A DNA stretch of 64,000 nt, taken from contig CANJKZ010000777.1 in NCBI GenBank assembly GCA_947471745.1, positions 1,798,501-1,862,500 of the forward strand, written 5' to 3'. This DNA is from Closterium sp. Naga37s-1. Taxonomy: Eukaryota > Streptophyta > Zygnematophyceae > Desmidiales > Closteriaceae. The translations under genes were made by a program, and so were the position numbers. The notes under the pieces were generated by a model. That model had not been told where the DNA came from, did no database searches, and worked only from the letters and a program-made list of their open reading frames with translations. Of this stretch, positions 11,311-21,245 are shown piece after piece (the stretch's first letter is position 1; each line of letters opens with the position of its first letter).

Positions 11311-12101
11311 GACGACGACAGTGTAGTAGTGCAAGCAGTAGGGGAAGGGCACGCAGTAACAGTGGTGCTGTGCTCACCAGGCAGGGCAGGTCGGGCGGCT
11401 CGGCAGTAGGGCGGCCCGGCGACTCGGCTGCTGGGCGGCTCGGCTTCCGGGCGGCTCGGCGGCAGGGCGGCTCGGCGGCAGGGCGGCTCGGCGGCTCGGC
11501 TCCCGGGCGGCTCGGCGGCAGGGCGGCTCGGCAGCAGGGCGGCTCGGCTGCACGGCGGCTCGGTTGCTCGGCTCCTGGGCGGCTCGGCTGCGCTGCTGTT
11601 GGGCGGCTCGGCTGGGCCGCTGACGTAGCGAGGCGGCGGGGCCGCGAAGACGGGCGGCGGGGCCGCTGCAGAGAAGCGGCGGGGCCGCAGGGAAGGGTGA
11701 CGGGGCCGCTGAGTAGGGCGGCGGGGCCGCAGTGAGAGGCGGCGGGGCCGCAGCGAGAGAGGCGGCGGGGCCGCGAAGACGGGCGGCGGGGCCGCAGTGA
11801 GTGGCGGCGGGGCCGCAGCGAGAGATGGCGGCGGGGCCGCGAAGAGAGAGGCGGCGGGGCCGCAGGTAAGGGGCGGCGCGAAGCCGCCGGTGAGGGCGGC
11901 GTAAAGCCGCGGGTAAGGGCGGCGACGGGCCGGGAAAAGGGGCGGCGCGCCGCAGCCGCTATGGCGGCTCGACGCGACCGTAAGGGCGGCACTACGGGCC
12001 GCTAGGTGCGACTCGACGGGCCGCTTAAAAAAAAAAAAAGGGCAGGCGCGACTCGAGGCGCGTTTCGGTGGGCCCAAGGAACAGTCCCTAGGAGGGGACC
12101 T
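11311..12101 (-). repeat. GC-rich leader of element C
   Basis: About 790 bp lie between the primer site and the Gag start. The + strand holds many copies of GGCGGCTCGGCGGCAGG-like and GGCGGCGGGGCCGC-like units. In element sense one frame reads repeats of the type R-R-A-A-E-P-P-S, but several frames are open because of the repeat. A donor-like sequence CTG|GTGAGC lies at 11380-11372 on the - strand, about 65 nt before the Gag ATG. Confidence 0.7.
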
Positions 12102-12113
12102 GCTCTGATTCCA
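12102..12113 (-). other. Element C primer binding site (initiator tRNA-Met type)
   Basis: The - strand reads TGGAATCAGAGC immediately next to the 5' LTR. The plant initiator tRNA-Met primer site is TGGTATCAGAGC, so 11 of 12 bases match. Confidence 0.85.
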
Positions 12114-12250
12114 TGTGAAAATGAGAACGAGGATGAATGAACTATGAATGAAGTGAGTACATATAGGAAACCCTAATTGTGTTGTACCCCCTATGGGATA
12201 CCCCACTATAGCCTACACAACAGCATAAGCTATATATATATGTTCTGACA
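12114..12250 (-). repeat. Element C 5' LTR (137 bp)
   Basis: It is identical to the copy at 5038-5174 and is followed by the target duplication AACCT at 12251-12255. Confidence 0.95.
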
Positions 12251-12255
12251 AACCT

Positions 12256-15200
12256 CCAGCGCTAGCACCCGCAGCAGCTCTAGAACCTCCAGCTCCGGCG
12301 CCACCAGCATCAGCACCTCCAACAGCTCCAGAACTTCCAGCACCAGCACCTCAAGCAGCTCCAGAACCTCCAGCTCCAGCGCCACCAGCGCCAGCACCTC
12401 CAACAGCTCAAGAACCTCCAACCTCAGAGTCAACAGCAGCACCTCCAGGCCCAGCAGGACCTCCAGCCCCAGCAGCTCCAGTACCTCCAGTACGAGCACC
12501 TCCGGGACCAGTTGCTCCAGGAACTCCAGTAGAAACAACTCCAGTAGCAGAGTCACCAGCTCCAGCGCCTCCCGCAGCAAGGCTCGTAGCTCCAGCAGCG
12601 CGACCCTAACGGCTAACGTACCACTCACGCAGCTACCGTGGGGAGAGAGGGACAGTGCCGGCTCCAGTGCCTCCAACACCAGCGCCTCCCGCAGCAGGGC
12701 CCCCAGCTCCAGCAGCTCGACCCTGACGGCCAACGTACCACTCACGCAGCTGCTCTAGGGAGAGAGGGAGACGACGACGAGAGTGCAACGGCGAGGCACC
12801 ACCAGAGCAACTACGGAGACGGCCGCTCTAGGGAGACTGCTCACCAGACGCCGCAGCGCCCCCAGGTGCAGCACCCCCAGACTCAGCACCCCCAGGCTCA
12901 GCACCCTCAGACTCCTCACGCCCAGGCTCAGCACCTCCACGCTCCGCACCCCTAGGACCAGCACCCCTAGGCTCTGTACCCCCAGGCTCAGCACCCCCAG
13001 AAGCAGCACCCCGAGCAGGACCACCCTCAGCAGGACCTGAGTCACCAGTGACCTCAACCGGCGTAGTCAAGGGAGGAGGGTCTACCTGAGACACACCTGA
13101 AGGAGCAGGACCGGGAGCGGGGAGGGGGGCTACCTGGGGAGCACCTGGTGCGAGGAAGAGCGGCGGGGGGGGGAGAGGGGTAGTGCGGTAGGGGAAGAGA
13201 CGGTAAAAGGGAACCGACTCGTCGAACGTGACGTCCTGAGAGGGGAAGACACGGCGCGAGGTGGGGTGGTAAAACTGCCAACCAGGCGCGTCAGGGACAA
13301 AGCCAAGGAAGACACAGGGAACAGCGTGGGCGGAGAGCTTGTCCGCGGTGGTATCGCGGACAAAGGAACGAAAACCCCAAACCCGGAACTTCGACGCATC
13401 GCCAACCTCCCCCGTCCACCGCAGTGTGGGCGAGGTCTCCGGCAAGGAGACACGGGGCCAGAGGTTGAGCTGATGCGTGGCGTAGTGGACCGCAAACGGC
13501 CACAGAAAATGGGGGGCATCCGCATGGACCATGGAGGTACGAGCGACCTCCATGACCAAGCCAATGCGGCGCTCAGCAACCCCATTCTGCCGCGGAGAGG
13601 CCGGAAGCGTGAACGTCTGGCGAATGCCCTCCCCACGACAAAAGCTCTGCAGAAGGTCGGAGGAAAACTCCCCACCTCTGTCAGAGTGCAGACGCAGGAT
13701 GGGAAACTCCGTCCTGAACCGCTCGCGGAGCTGGAGACAGGCAGCGCGGATCCAAGGGATCAAAACATCAGGGACCTCACCCTTGGTGCGCAAGGGGAAG
13801 ACCATGGTGTAACTCGAGTAGTCGTCAACAACCAGCAGGAAGTACCGCTCGCGGTCCTACCCACTTACGCGGGCTGGGCCCCACACGTCCATGTGCAGGG
13901 TCTACAGGGGAGCAGTCGTCGGGGGAAACGAGGAGGAGTGAGGAGCGGCGCGCTGCCGTCCCTCGACACAGGGAAGACAGGGAGGAGCAAGCGAGGGAGG
14001 GAGGGGAGGGAGAACCCTGGGAAGACCAGAGACAAGGACACGGCGGTGCATGCTACGAAGGCGCTGCACCGAGGGGTGACCAAGACGGTGGTACCAAAGG
14101 AGGGTCTGGTGCGACAAAGCGCGACACGAGAAGGGGGCCGCTAGCTGACCTGATGCAGACGCGGACGCAGCGACGTGAGGGGACACAGTAGTGAGTATGT
14201 ACAGACTCGAGCCAGGCGCACGAGTAAACGTGGCCAGGTGCCGGCCCGTCCAGGAGCACGTACAGTGGGTCACGCGCTGACCTCCAGGAGTGAACTGGTC
14301 CTGGAGGTCAGCACCACTCACCAAGTTCGTAGAGAACGAGGGGAGGTGAAGAACTGACAGGGAGCCAGACGGGACCGCCGGACACGGCAGGACCGTGGAG
14401 GAGTGCGCAAGGACTGGACCCCCAGAGGGGTCTGCCAGGGAGACTACAACCGACCGACTGAGCGGCGTGAGGGTGGTGCTGTCGCGAAAGTAGGAGCGGG
14501 AAGCACCTGAGTCAAGTGTGAAGGTGTACAAGGCCTCAGCAGGCGCAGTTCCACAGAGAGCAGACTCACAAGTACCTGGAGCAGCAGCCTCACTAGCACC
14601 TAGAGCAGGAGATGCACTAGAACCTAGAGCAGCAGCCTCACCAGTACCTAGAGCAGGAGACGCACTAGCACCCAGAGCAGCAGCCTCACCAGTACCTAGA
14701 GCAGCAGGCTCTATACCTGGGTCAGGCGGTACGCACAGGTAACACGCACCGTCAGCACTAGCAGGCAATGCATACATGGCAGTGAGAATAGCATCATAGT
14801 CAAGAGCAAAGATATCTACCCTCTGCCTAAGCAGCTCCAGCCAGGTAGGGAGCTCAGCCTCGTCGCCAAACTCGGTACGCCAGGCGTCGCTCAGACGGGC
14901 GAAGCAGCGGGACTGTGTGTGACCAAGCGTCCCGCAAGCCTGACCAGCCCGATCACTTGTGCGAATGATGTACGGGCAGCGAACGGTACTCCAAGACCCT
15001 CTACTCTGAGCGTACCACTCATGAAGCTGCTGAGGCGTAAGTGTCTCGCGCGGATGCCGCTGCAACTGCAGGTGGCCACTGCCAGACGCTCCCGACTGAC
15101 CAGCTCCAGGGCGACAGCTACGACGGCTACCGCCACAACCCCAACTAGCGTACCACTCATGAAGCTGCTCGGGCGTGAGAGACTCGCGCGGACGTCGCTA

Positions 15201-15390
15201 GAGCTGCATCTGGCCACCGCCAGTAGCAGCAGTAGCAGTAGTAGCAGCAGCAGCAGTAGTAGCAGCCTAGTAGCAGTAACAGAAGTAGTAGCAGTGGCAG
15301 CAGTAGCAGCGCGGGCAGGGCAGGGCAGGTGCGGCAGGCAGGCAGGCAGGCACACAGGCAGGCAGATGACGCGGGAGCGCGCGAACAAGG
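12256..15390 (-). pseudogene. Element B polyprotein, 5' half (linker, protease, integrase, linker)
   Basis: On the - strand from about 15230: the motif LTPEQLHEWYA, then LTPQQLHEWYA, a knuckle C-x13-C-x4-H-x4-C, protease DSGAS, pre-integrase region with CLPC, integrase D, D and E (GVAERR), and the linker with further REWY motifs (about 12620 and 12740). Element C interrupts it at 12250; the rest is at 2714-5032. In-frame TAG codons lie at 15198-15200, 13902-13904 and 13857-13859, each where relatives have CAG, and one at 12828-12830. No capsid-type Gag is present between the leader and the first REWY motif. Confidence 0.88.
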
Positions 15391-16091
15391 TAGGTGCTTA
15401 CCAGTGGCGGGAAGGGCAGGCGCTCGCCGGGCGAGCAGGGCCGGCGCTCGGCGGGCGGCGGCCGAGTAGGCGCACGACGGCGGCGACGGCGGGGCCGCGA
15501 AAGCTGCGGCAGAGCAGGTCCGCGACAGCTGCTGCAGGGCGGGGCCGTGACCGCTGCAGGGCGGGGCCGCGAGGACTGCTACAGGGCGAGGCCGCGACAG
15601 CAGCAGGAGGCTCCGCGGCAGCTTTTGCCGGGCGGGGCCGCGACCGTGGCAGGGCGCTCCACGGCAGCTACTGCAGGAGCGACGGCGGCAGTCAGGCAGG
15701 GGCGGCGTCCAAGGGGGGGGGGGGGGGCGTCGCGACGAACAGGAGCAGCCGCGGCGCGCGGGGCTGCAGCGGGACGCGCGGGCAGCGGACGCGATGCGCG
15801 GGGCTGCAGTAAGCAGCGCAGGCTGCGGACGCGGCGTGCGGAGCAGCAACGAGCCGCGCGCGGGCTGCCGAGGCGCGACTCGGGCAGCTTGGGCGACGCG
15901 CGGGGCAAAAACCGGGCCGCGCGCAGGAATCAGGTGTGCGCGCTCTAAGCAGCAGCAGACCGTGCAGGCAGTAGACAGCAGGCAGCAGGCAGACGGCGCG
16001 CGCAGCGCAGCACGTCACAGGCACAGCCACAGTCACAGTCGCGGGGTAGCGGTAGGTGGGCCTGAAAAGAAAACGGTCCTACGGACCTACT
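15391..16091 (-). repeat. GC-rich leader of element B
   Basis: This is about 700 bp of GC-rich imperfect repeats (GGGCGGGGCCGCGA-like units), including a run of G at 15711-15727. A donor-like CTG|GTAAGC lies at 15403-15396 on the - strand at its downstream edge. I see no supported gene. Confidence 0.65.
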
Positions 16092-16103
16092 GCTCTGAAA
16101 CCA
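16092..16103 (-). other. Element B primer binding site
   Basis: The - strand reads TGGTTTCAGAGC directly adjoining the 5' LTR, 11 of 12 bases like the initiator tRNA-Met site TGGTATCAGAGC. Confidence 0.85.
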
Positions 16104-16237
16104 TGTTAGAATCTAGAGACAGGAATGGATCAACTATGAAAGAGTTGGGTACAAGTTTGAAACCCTAAAAGGGGCTGTACCCCATATTGGCTACCCCACT
16201 ACAGCCTACACATATATAACGTGCATATACTTTGACA
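16104..16237 (-). repeat. Element B 5' LTR (134 bp)
   Basis: It is the partner of 2354-2487, with five substitutions (about 3.7%). It is followed by the target duplication CACGC at 16238-16242, after which element A's integrase continues. Confidence 0.93.
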
Positions 16238-16242
16238 CACGC

Positions 16243-19200
16243 TTCCGGCCTCTCCACAGCAGAATGGGGTTGCTGAGCGCCGCATTGCCTTAGTCATGGA
16301 GGTCGTTCGTACCTCCATGATCCATGCGGCTGCCCCCCATTTTCTGTGGCCGTTTGCAGTCTAGTACGCTACGCATCAGCTCAACCTCTGGCCCCATGTC
16401 TCCTTGCCAAAGACCTCGCCGACACTGCGTTGGACGGGGGAGGTTGGCGATGCGTCGATGTTCCGGGTCTGGGATGTCGTGCCTTTGTCCGCGATGCTTC
16501 CGCGGACAAGCTCTCCTCCTGCGCTGTTCCCTGTGTCTTCCTTGGCTTTCCCCCTGACGCGTCTGGCTGGCAGTTTTACCACCCCACCACGCGCCGTGTC
16601 TTCCCCTCTCAGGACATCACGTTTGACAAGTCGGTCCCCTTTTACCATCTCTTGACCTACCGCACTGCCCCTCTCCCCCCCCCGCCACTCTTCCTCGCTC
16701 CAAGTCCCCCCCCGGTAGACCCCCTCCCCCCTCAGGGTCCTGCTCCCTCAGGTGTGTCTCAGGTAGACCCACTCCCCTAGGTTGAGCCTGTCGAGGTCAC
16801 TGGTGACTCAGGTGCTGCTGCGGGTGCTGAGCCTGCGGGTGCGGAGCCTGGGGGTGCTGAGCGTGAGCGTGAGGAGCCTGGGGGTGCTGAGCCTGAGCGT
16901 GCGGTGCCTGGGGGTGCTGAGCCTGCGGATGCTGAGCCTGAGCGTGTGGAGCCTGGGGGTGCTGAGCCTGAGCGTGCGGAGCCTGGGGGAGCTGAGCTTG
17001 CGGGTGCGGAGCCTAGTGTTGCTGAGTCTGGGGGTGCTGCGCCTAGGGGTACTGCGTCTACACTACGGGAGCCTCTCTCACCACAGCAGCCGCGCGAGTG
17101 GTACGCTCAGCAGCTCCGCCTTCGGAGTGTCGCTGCTGGAGAGGGAGGCCTTGGAGCTGCTCGTACTGGAGGTACTGGAGCTGCCGGAGCTGGTGGTGCT
17201 ATTGGTGCTAGTGGTGCTGCCACTACTAGTCGTGGAGGTGCTCGTACTGGAGGTTCTGGAGGTACTCTCTCGCCACAGCAGCTACGCGAGTGGTACGCTC
17301 AGCGCTGCCGCCTTCGGAGTGGTGCTGCTAGAGTTGGAGGCACTGCGGCTGGAGCCGCTGGAGCTGGAGGTACCGAAGGAGCTAGCACTACTGATCCTGG
17401 AGGTGCTCGTACTGGAGGTAATGGAGCTGCCGGGGCTGGTGGTGCTGCTAGTGCTGGAGGTGCTAGTGGTGCTAGTACTGCCAGTCCCGGAGGTGCTCGT
17501 ACTGGGGGTGCTGGAGCTACTAGTCCTAGAGACCCTGGAGCTGGAGGCGCTGGGGCTGGCGGCCCTAGAGCTAGAGCTGCTGGTCCTGGAGGTGCTAGTA
17601 CTGGAGGTACTGGAGCTGCTGGTGCTAGAGCTGCTTGTCCAGGAGGTGCTCGTACTGGAGGTACTGGAACTGCTGGAGTCGGTGGTGCTACTGGTGCTGG
17701 AGGTACTGGAGCTGCTGGTGCTTTGGGCTCTGGAGCTGGAGCCACTGGAGCTGGAGCCACTGGGACTGGAGGCGCTGGAGCTAGAGGCGCTGGAGCTGGA
17801 GGTTCTAGAGCTGCTGGAGGCGCTGTGGCTGCTGGTACTCGTACTGGAGGTGCTGAAGCTGGTGGTCCTGGTGCTGGTGGTACTACACAGTGGCGACTGT
17901 TCTTCGCTCCGCCGTCCCCGTCGTCTCTGCCACCGCCTGACTCGGTGCTTCGCCAGGTTCTTAGCCTCCCGTCTTCTAGTGGCCTCCCGTTTCAGCCAGG
18001 CTCCCCACTGCCTGCTCCTTCTCCATACCCTGAGCAGACAGACTCGTTTACAGAGCGTCGTGAGCCTGCGTCTCGTCCTGCCTCGCCTGTTCGTGCTGTT
18101 CGCACTGGTCGTCGTGTTCCGCGTCAGCGTCCTCCTCTTGTCCCCGGCACGCACCCGATGGCACTTCGTCCTTCCTCTGTTCCACTACGTGTCCCTCTGC
18201 CGTCTCCTCCTGCGTCCTCTCTTGCTGACGGACCGGACCCTGATTCTGCCTTACTTCGTGCTGCTAGTCCTACTATCACACGTCTTCTGGCCACTGTTGT
18301 CACTGACCCTTCGTTTGAGTCCACTGCTGCGTCTGCCTTAGTTGCTGAGCTTGTTGACTTTGCTGCCGCCTGTCGTCTAGATTACGCCGCTAGTCTTATT
18401 GCTGAGTCTGAGTCTGTCTGTCCTCCGTCCGTCAGGGGTGAGTGTGCTCTTGGCACGGACGTCCTTGAGGACAGGCAGGAGGACTTTGAGTGTTTTGCCG
18501 CTCCTGTAACTCATCTCGTGTCCATGCCGATTGCACCTAAGGAGACCCGGATGCACCAGACATCCCGACCCTGCGCTCTTACCCAGAGGCGATTGAGGGT
18601 CCCTACTCCTCTCACTGGCAGTCAGCCATGGACGCAGAGATGGCATCCTCGAAGTCCATAGGCACTAATGTCGACGAAGTTCCCCCACCTGGGGCGAACA
18701 TCGTCAGTGGCGTGTGGATTTTTAGGGTGAAGCGGCCGCCGGGTTCTCCGCCTACCTTCAAGGCGCGCTACGTTGCACGAGGCTTCAGTCAGCGACAGGG
18801 AGTTGATTTCTTCCAGACCTTATCCCTTACCCCGAAGATGACCACTCTATGGGTGCTGCTGCACGTCGCCGCTCGGCGTGAGTACGAGCTTCACTCTCTT
18901 GACTTCAGCACTGCATTCCTACAAGGCAGCCTGCACGAGGAGATCTGGCTGCGCCGCCCACCTGGCTTCACTGGGTCGTTTCCTGTAGGTACCAAGTGGA
19001 GCCTCCGGCGGCCAGTCTGCAGTCTCTGCCAGGCGCCTCGCGAGTGGCACGACACACCGAGGACGACGCTTGCGGCTCTTGGGTTTGCTCCTTCGACTGC
19101 TGACGCGTCGCCGTTTCTATGCACCGACACTTCACTGCCGCCGTTCTACATCCTCGTGTACGTCGACGACTTGGTCTTTGCCACTGCTGACACTGCTGGA

Positions 19201-20142
19201 ATTGTTAATGTGAAGTTGGAGCTGCAGAAGAGACACACGTGTACAGACCTGGGTGAGCTGCGCAGCTATCTTGGCTTGCAGATCACCCGGGACAGTGCAC
19301 ATCGCACCATTACCTTGACTCAGTCACACATGGTGCAGCAGGTCCTTCAATGCTTCGACTTCCAGTACTCCTCGCCACAGTCCACTCCTTTGCCTACCGG
19401 TCACTCGCTCTCAGCTCTGCCTTCGGATGATTCCGTAGAGCCGAGTGGCCCGTATCCAGAGCTTGTCGGCTGCCTCATGTACCTGATGAGCTGCACTCGA
19501 CCTGACCTTGCTTACCCTCTTAGCATTGTGGCACGCTACGCTACGCCTAGGAGACACCGACCAGAGCACTAGAAGGCCGCTAAGAGGGTGATGCGCTACT
19601 TGTGTAGTACGTCGGGCATGGGGCTCGTGCTTGGAGGACGGGCTCGAGTTGTCCTCACTGGTCACGCAGACGCTTCTTGGGTTGACGACTTGACTACGCA
19701 GCGGTCGTCACAGGGTTACACCTTCAGCCTTGGCTCCGGCTCTGTTTTGTGGCGGTCCACCCGCTCGTCTTCTGTTCTCAGCTCTAGTTGTGAGGCTGAG
19801 ATCTACGTAGGGGCCATGGCTGCACAGGAGTTATGCTAGCTCACCTACCTGCTGACCGACTTGGGAGAGCTGCCTCATTCTCCTCCAGTTCTGTACGTCG
19901 ACAACAAGGCCATGATTGCCTTGTGTCAGGAGCACAGACTGGAGCACAGAACGAAGCACATCGCTATGCGCTACTTCCTTGCTCGAGAGTTGTAGCAGCG
20001 TGGTCAGCTTCGTCTTGTTTACGTGGCCTCTCAGGCCAACACTGCTGATATCTTCACCAAGGCACTTCAGCCTTGTGATCATTAGCGTTTCTGTACTGTT
20101 CTAGGCCTTGTGCCTACTTTGCCTCACTTGCTCAGTTCTTGA
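16243..20142 (+). pseudogene. Element A polyprotein, 3' half (integrase end, linker, RT, RNase H)
   Basis: It continues the integrase from QTFTL into PASPQQNGVAERR, with the catalytic E. Then come the linker with LSPQQPREWYA (about 17077) and LSPQQLREWYA (about 17270) and long Gly-Ala-Thr repeats, RT with YVDD (about 19160), and RNase H with DASW, SSCEAEIY and LYVDNKA. Breaks: a 1-nt deletion at about 16471 and another at about 18540, plus TAG codons at 16362, 16778, 19570, 19837, 19993 and 20083. Those at 19993 and 20083 replace CAG, and 19837 replaces TGG. The terminal stop is TGA at 20140-20142. Confidence 0.88.
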
Positions 20143-20373
20143 CTTTATCTGTACTGTGATCCATATACTTATATCTGCATGCTTACACTTGCTAGGTTGT
20201 GATCACTGCACTTCTTGTTCTCTTTTATATATAACTCTGCATGTGAACTAGCCTTGTGGCCATTTGCTTGTGCTCAAAATGCGTGGTGACTTCGTGATCC
20301 ACCCTGAGTTTGCTTTGCTTTTCTTGACCGGTCTTGTGACCTCTTGTTCTCCCCCACTTTGCCTATGGGGGAG
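20143..20373 (+). other. Element A 3' untranslated region and polypurine tract
   Basis: It has the same layout as in B, C, D and G: stem-loops GCCTTGTGGC (20250-20261, outer pair lost) and GGTCTTGTGACC (20330-20341), 80 nt apart, and then CTATGGGGGAG directly before the LTR. Confidence 0.7.
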
Positions 20374-20505
20374 TGTCAAACTCATATGCTGCTTATTGTG
20401 TAGGCTGTTGTGGGTTAGCCCATATGGGGTACAACCCAATTCGGGTTTCCTACTTGTACCCATCTTGCTGCTAGTTCATTCACTCCTGCTCATTAGTTTC
20501 TGACA
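20374..20505 (+). repeat. Element A 3' LTR (132 bp)
   Basis: It starts TGTCAAACTC after the purine tract and ends TTTCTGACA. The core GTGTAGGCTGTTGTGGGTTA and GGGGTACAAC aligns with the LTRs of B, C, D and G. There is no partner in the window. Confidence 0.85.
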
Positions 20506-20707
20506 TATCCGTCATACCGCGGTCTTATCATCGCTTCCGCGAGCTTCTGCTGACTCTGCTGCACCCTTTGCACCGCTTCTCTCCAGCAGCGCTTCACCTT
20601 CCGTAGGAGCACAGCGTCACAGCCATCAGCCTTAAATTCGACATTTCCGTGGTTCTTCCTCTGCATTCGTCGCCAAAATTATTTGTCTGTTGCTACGGTG
20701 TCTCTAG

Positions 20708-20917
20708 TTTTCATCCGATCTTCACCACGCCGAGCCTACGGGGCCTCGCGTCATAGCGCGGATAGCGTGCGCTTCGAAGACATTCGACCGCATCGCCAAG
20801 GAGTCACTCTGGCAGCTGCTCTGCCGGGAAAGAATCTCCGATATTTACGAGAACCAACTTTCTGTAGAGTTAATGACAGCCCACTTGGAGGGCGATCATA
20901 ACAAAGGTCTCAACTAT
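20708..20917 (+). CDS. F-box protein gene, F-box exon
   Basis: After a CTCTAG acceptor (ends 20707) a frame reads SSDLHH...VIARIACASKTFDRIAKESLWQLLC, which matches the second half of an F-box (conserved Ile-Ala-x-Ile-Ala-Cys-x-Ser-K and the LW pair). F-box proteins bind SKP1 and bring substrates to SCF ubiquitin ligases. The frame meets TGA at 20918-20920, which is part of the TGAAG duplication of element D. Two donors lie before that stop: 20907 (AAAG|GTCTCA) and after TTTCT in the NQLS codons (about 20868). The N-terminus is not found between element A and this exon; upstream exons may lie beyond element A. Downstream exons follow element D. Confidence 0.6.
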
Positions 20918-20922
20918 TGAAG

Positions 20923-21048
20923 TGTGAAGAAATGAGGAATGAATGAACTAGCAAGCAGATGGGTACAAGTAGGAAAGCCTAAAAGTGTTGTACCCCATAC
21001 TGTCTACCCCACTACAGCCTACACAGACTATAGCATATGAGTTTGACA
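20923..21048 (-). repeat. Element D 3' LTR (126 bp)
   Basis: It is the pair of 27057-27182, with two substitutions (CATACTGTCT versus CATATCGTCT on the + strand). Confidence 0.94.
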
Positions 21049-21245
21049 CACCCCCATAGGCAAAGTGGGGGAGAACAAGAGGTCACAAGACCAGTCAAGC
21101 AAAGCAAAGCAAGCTCAGGGTGGATCACAACGTCACCACACATTCCGAGCACAAGTTCAAGGCCACAAGGCCAGTTCACATGCAAGATCATATATAAAGG
21201 TAAACAAGCAAGTGCAGGTATAGAAAGATCACAGTACAAGCAAGG
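21049..21245 (-). other. Element D 3' untranslated region, purine tract and twin hairpins
   Basis: The purine tract CTATGGGGGTG abuts the LTR on the - strand. Stem-loops lie at 21081-21092 (GGTC-ACAA-GACC) and 21161-21172 (GGCC-ACAA-GGCC), exactly 80 nt apart. Confidence 0.7.

Larger units (their letters stand above)
5038..12250 (-). mobile_element. Element C: nearly intact Ty1/copia retrotransposon nested in B
   Basis: The ends are exact: TGTGAAAATG at 5038 and TTCTGACA ending at 12250, flanked by AACCT (5033-5037 and 12251-12255). It is inserted in the integrase-RT linker of element B. Its 137-bp LTRs (5038-5174 and 12114-12250) are identical, so it is the youngest layer of the A-B-C nest. 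It has a primer site, a leader, a full Gag-to-RNase H frame broken by a single TAG, a 3' UTR and a purine tract. Total length is 7213 bp. Confidence 0.95.
2354..16237 (-). mobile_element. Element B: Ty1/copia retrotransposon nested in A and split by C
   Basis: Both ends are exact. The element starts TGTTAGAATC at 2354 and ends TTTGACA at 16237, flanked by the 5-bp duplication CACGC (2349-2353 and 16238-16242). The target was the integrase gene of element A. LTRs are 134 bp each and differ at 5 positions. On the - strand the order is LTR, primer site, GC-rich leader, linker-protease-integrase, linker (with element C inserted), RT-RNase H, 3' UTR, purine tract, LTR. It is dead: several TAG codons and a deletion that removes the YVDD box. 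Confidence 0.93.
1..20505 (+). mobile_element. Element A: old Ty1/copia retrotransposon, 5' LTR off-window, split by element B
   Basis: The internal region reads on the + strand as leader (1-765), linker-protease-integrase (766-2353), then, after the element B insertion, integrase-linker-RT-RNase H (16243-20142), 3' UTR and a 132-bp 3' LTR (20374-20505). Joining position 2353 to 16243 restores the integrase reading across the site. The 5' LTR is not in the window, so its target duplication cannot be checked; the five bases after the 3' LTR are TATCC. Several TAG stops and at least two 1-nt deletions make it non-functional. It is the oldest layer of the nest. Confidence 0.85.

Noticed and set aside
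11016..12206. Long open frames in the GC-rich leaders of C, D and G, several on both strands
   Set aside because: They arise in tandem repeats with few A/T bases, overlap each other in multiple frames and show no domain.
16362..20085. Reassigned TAG codon (read as Gln)
   Set aside because: TGG sites also become TAG, and the elements carry frameshifts and deletions as well, so decay is a simpler explanation; the flippase ends in TAA, so it gives no information about TAG.
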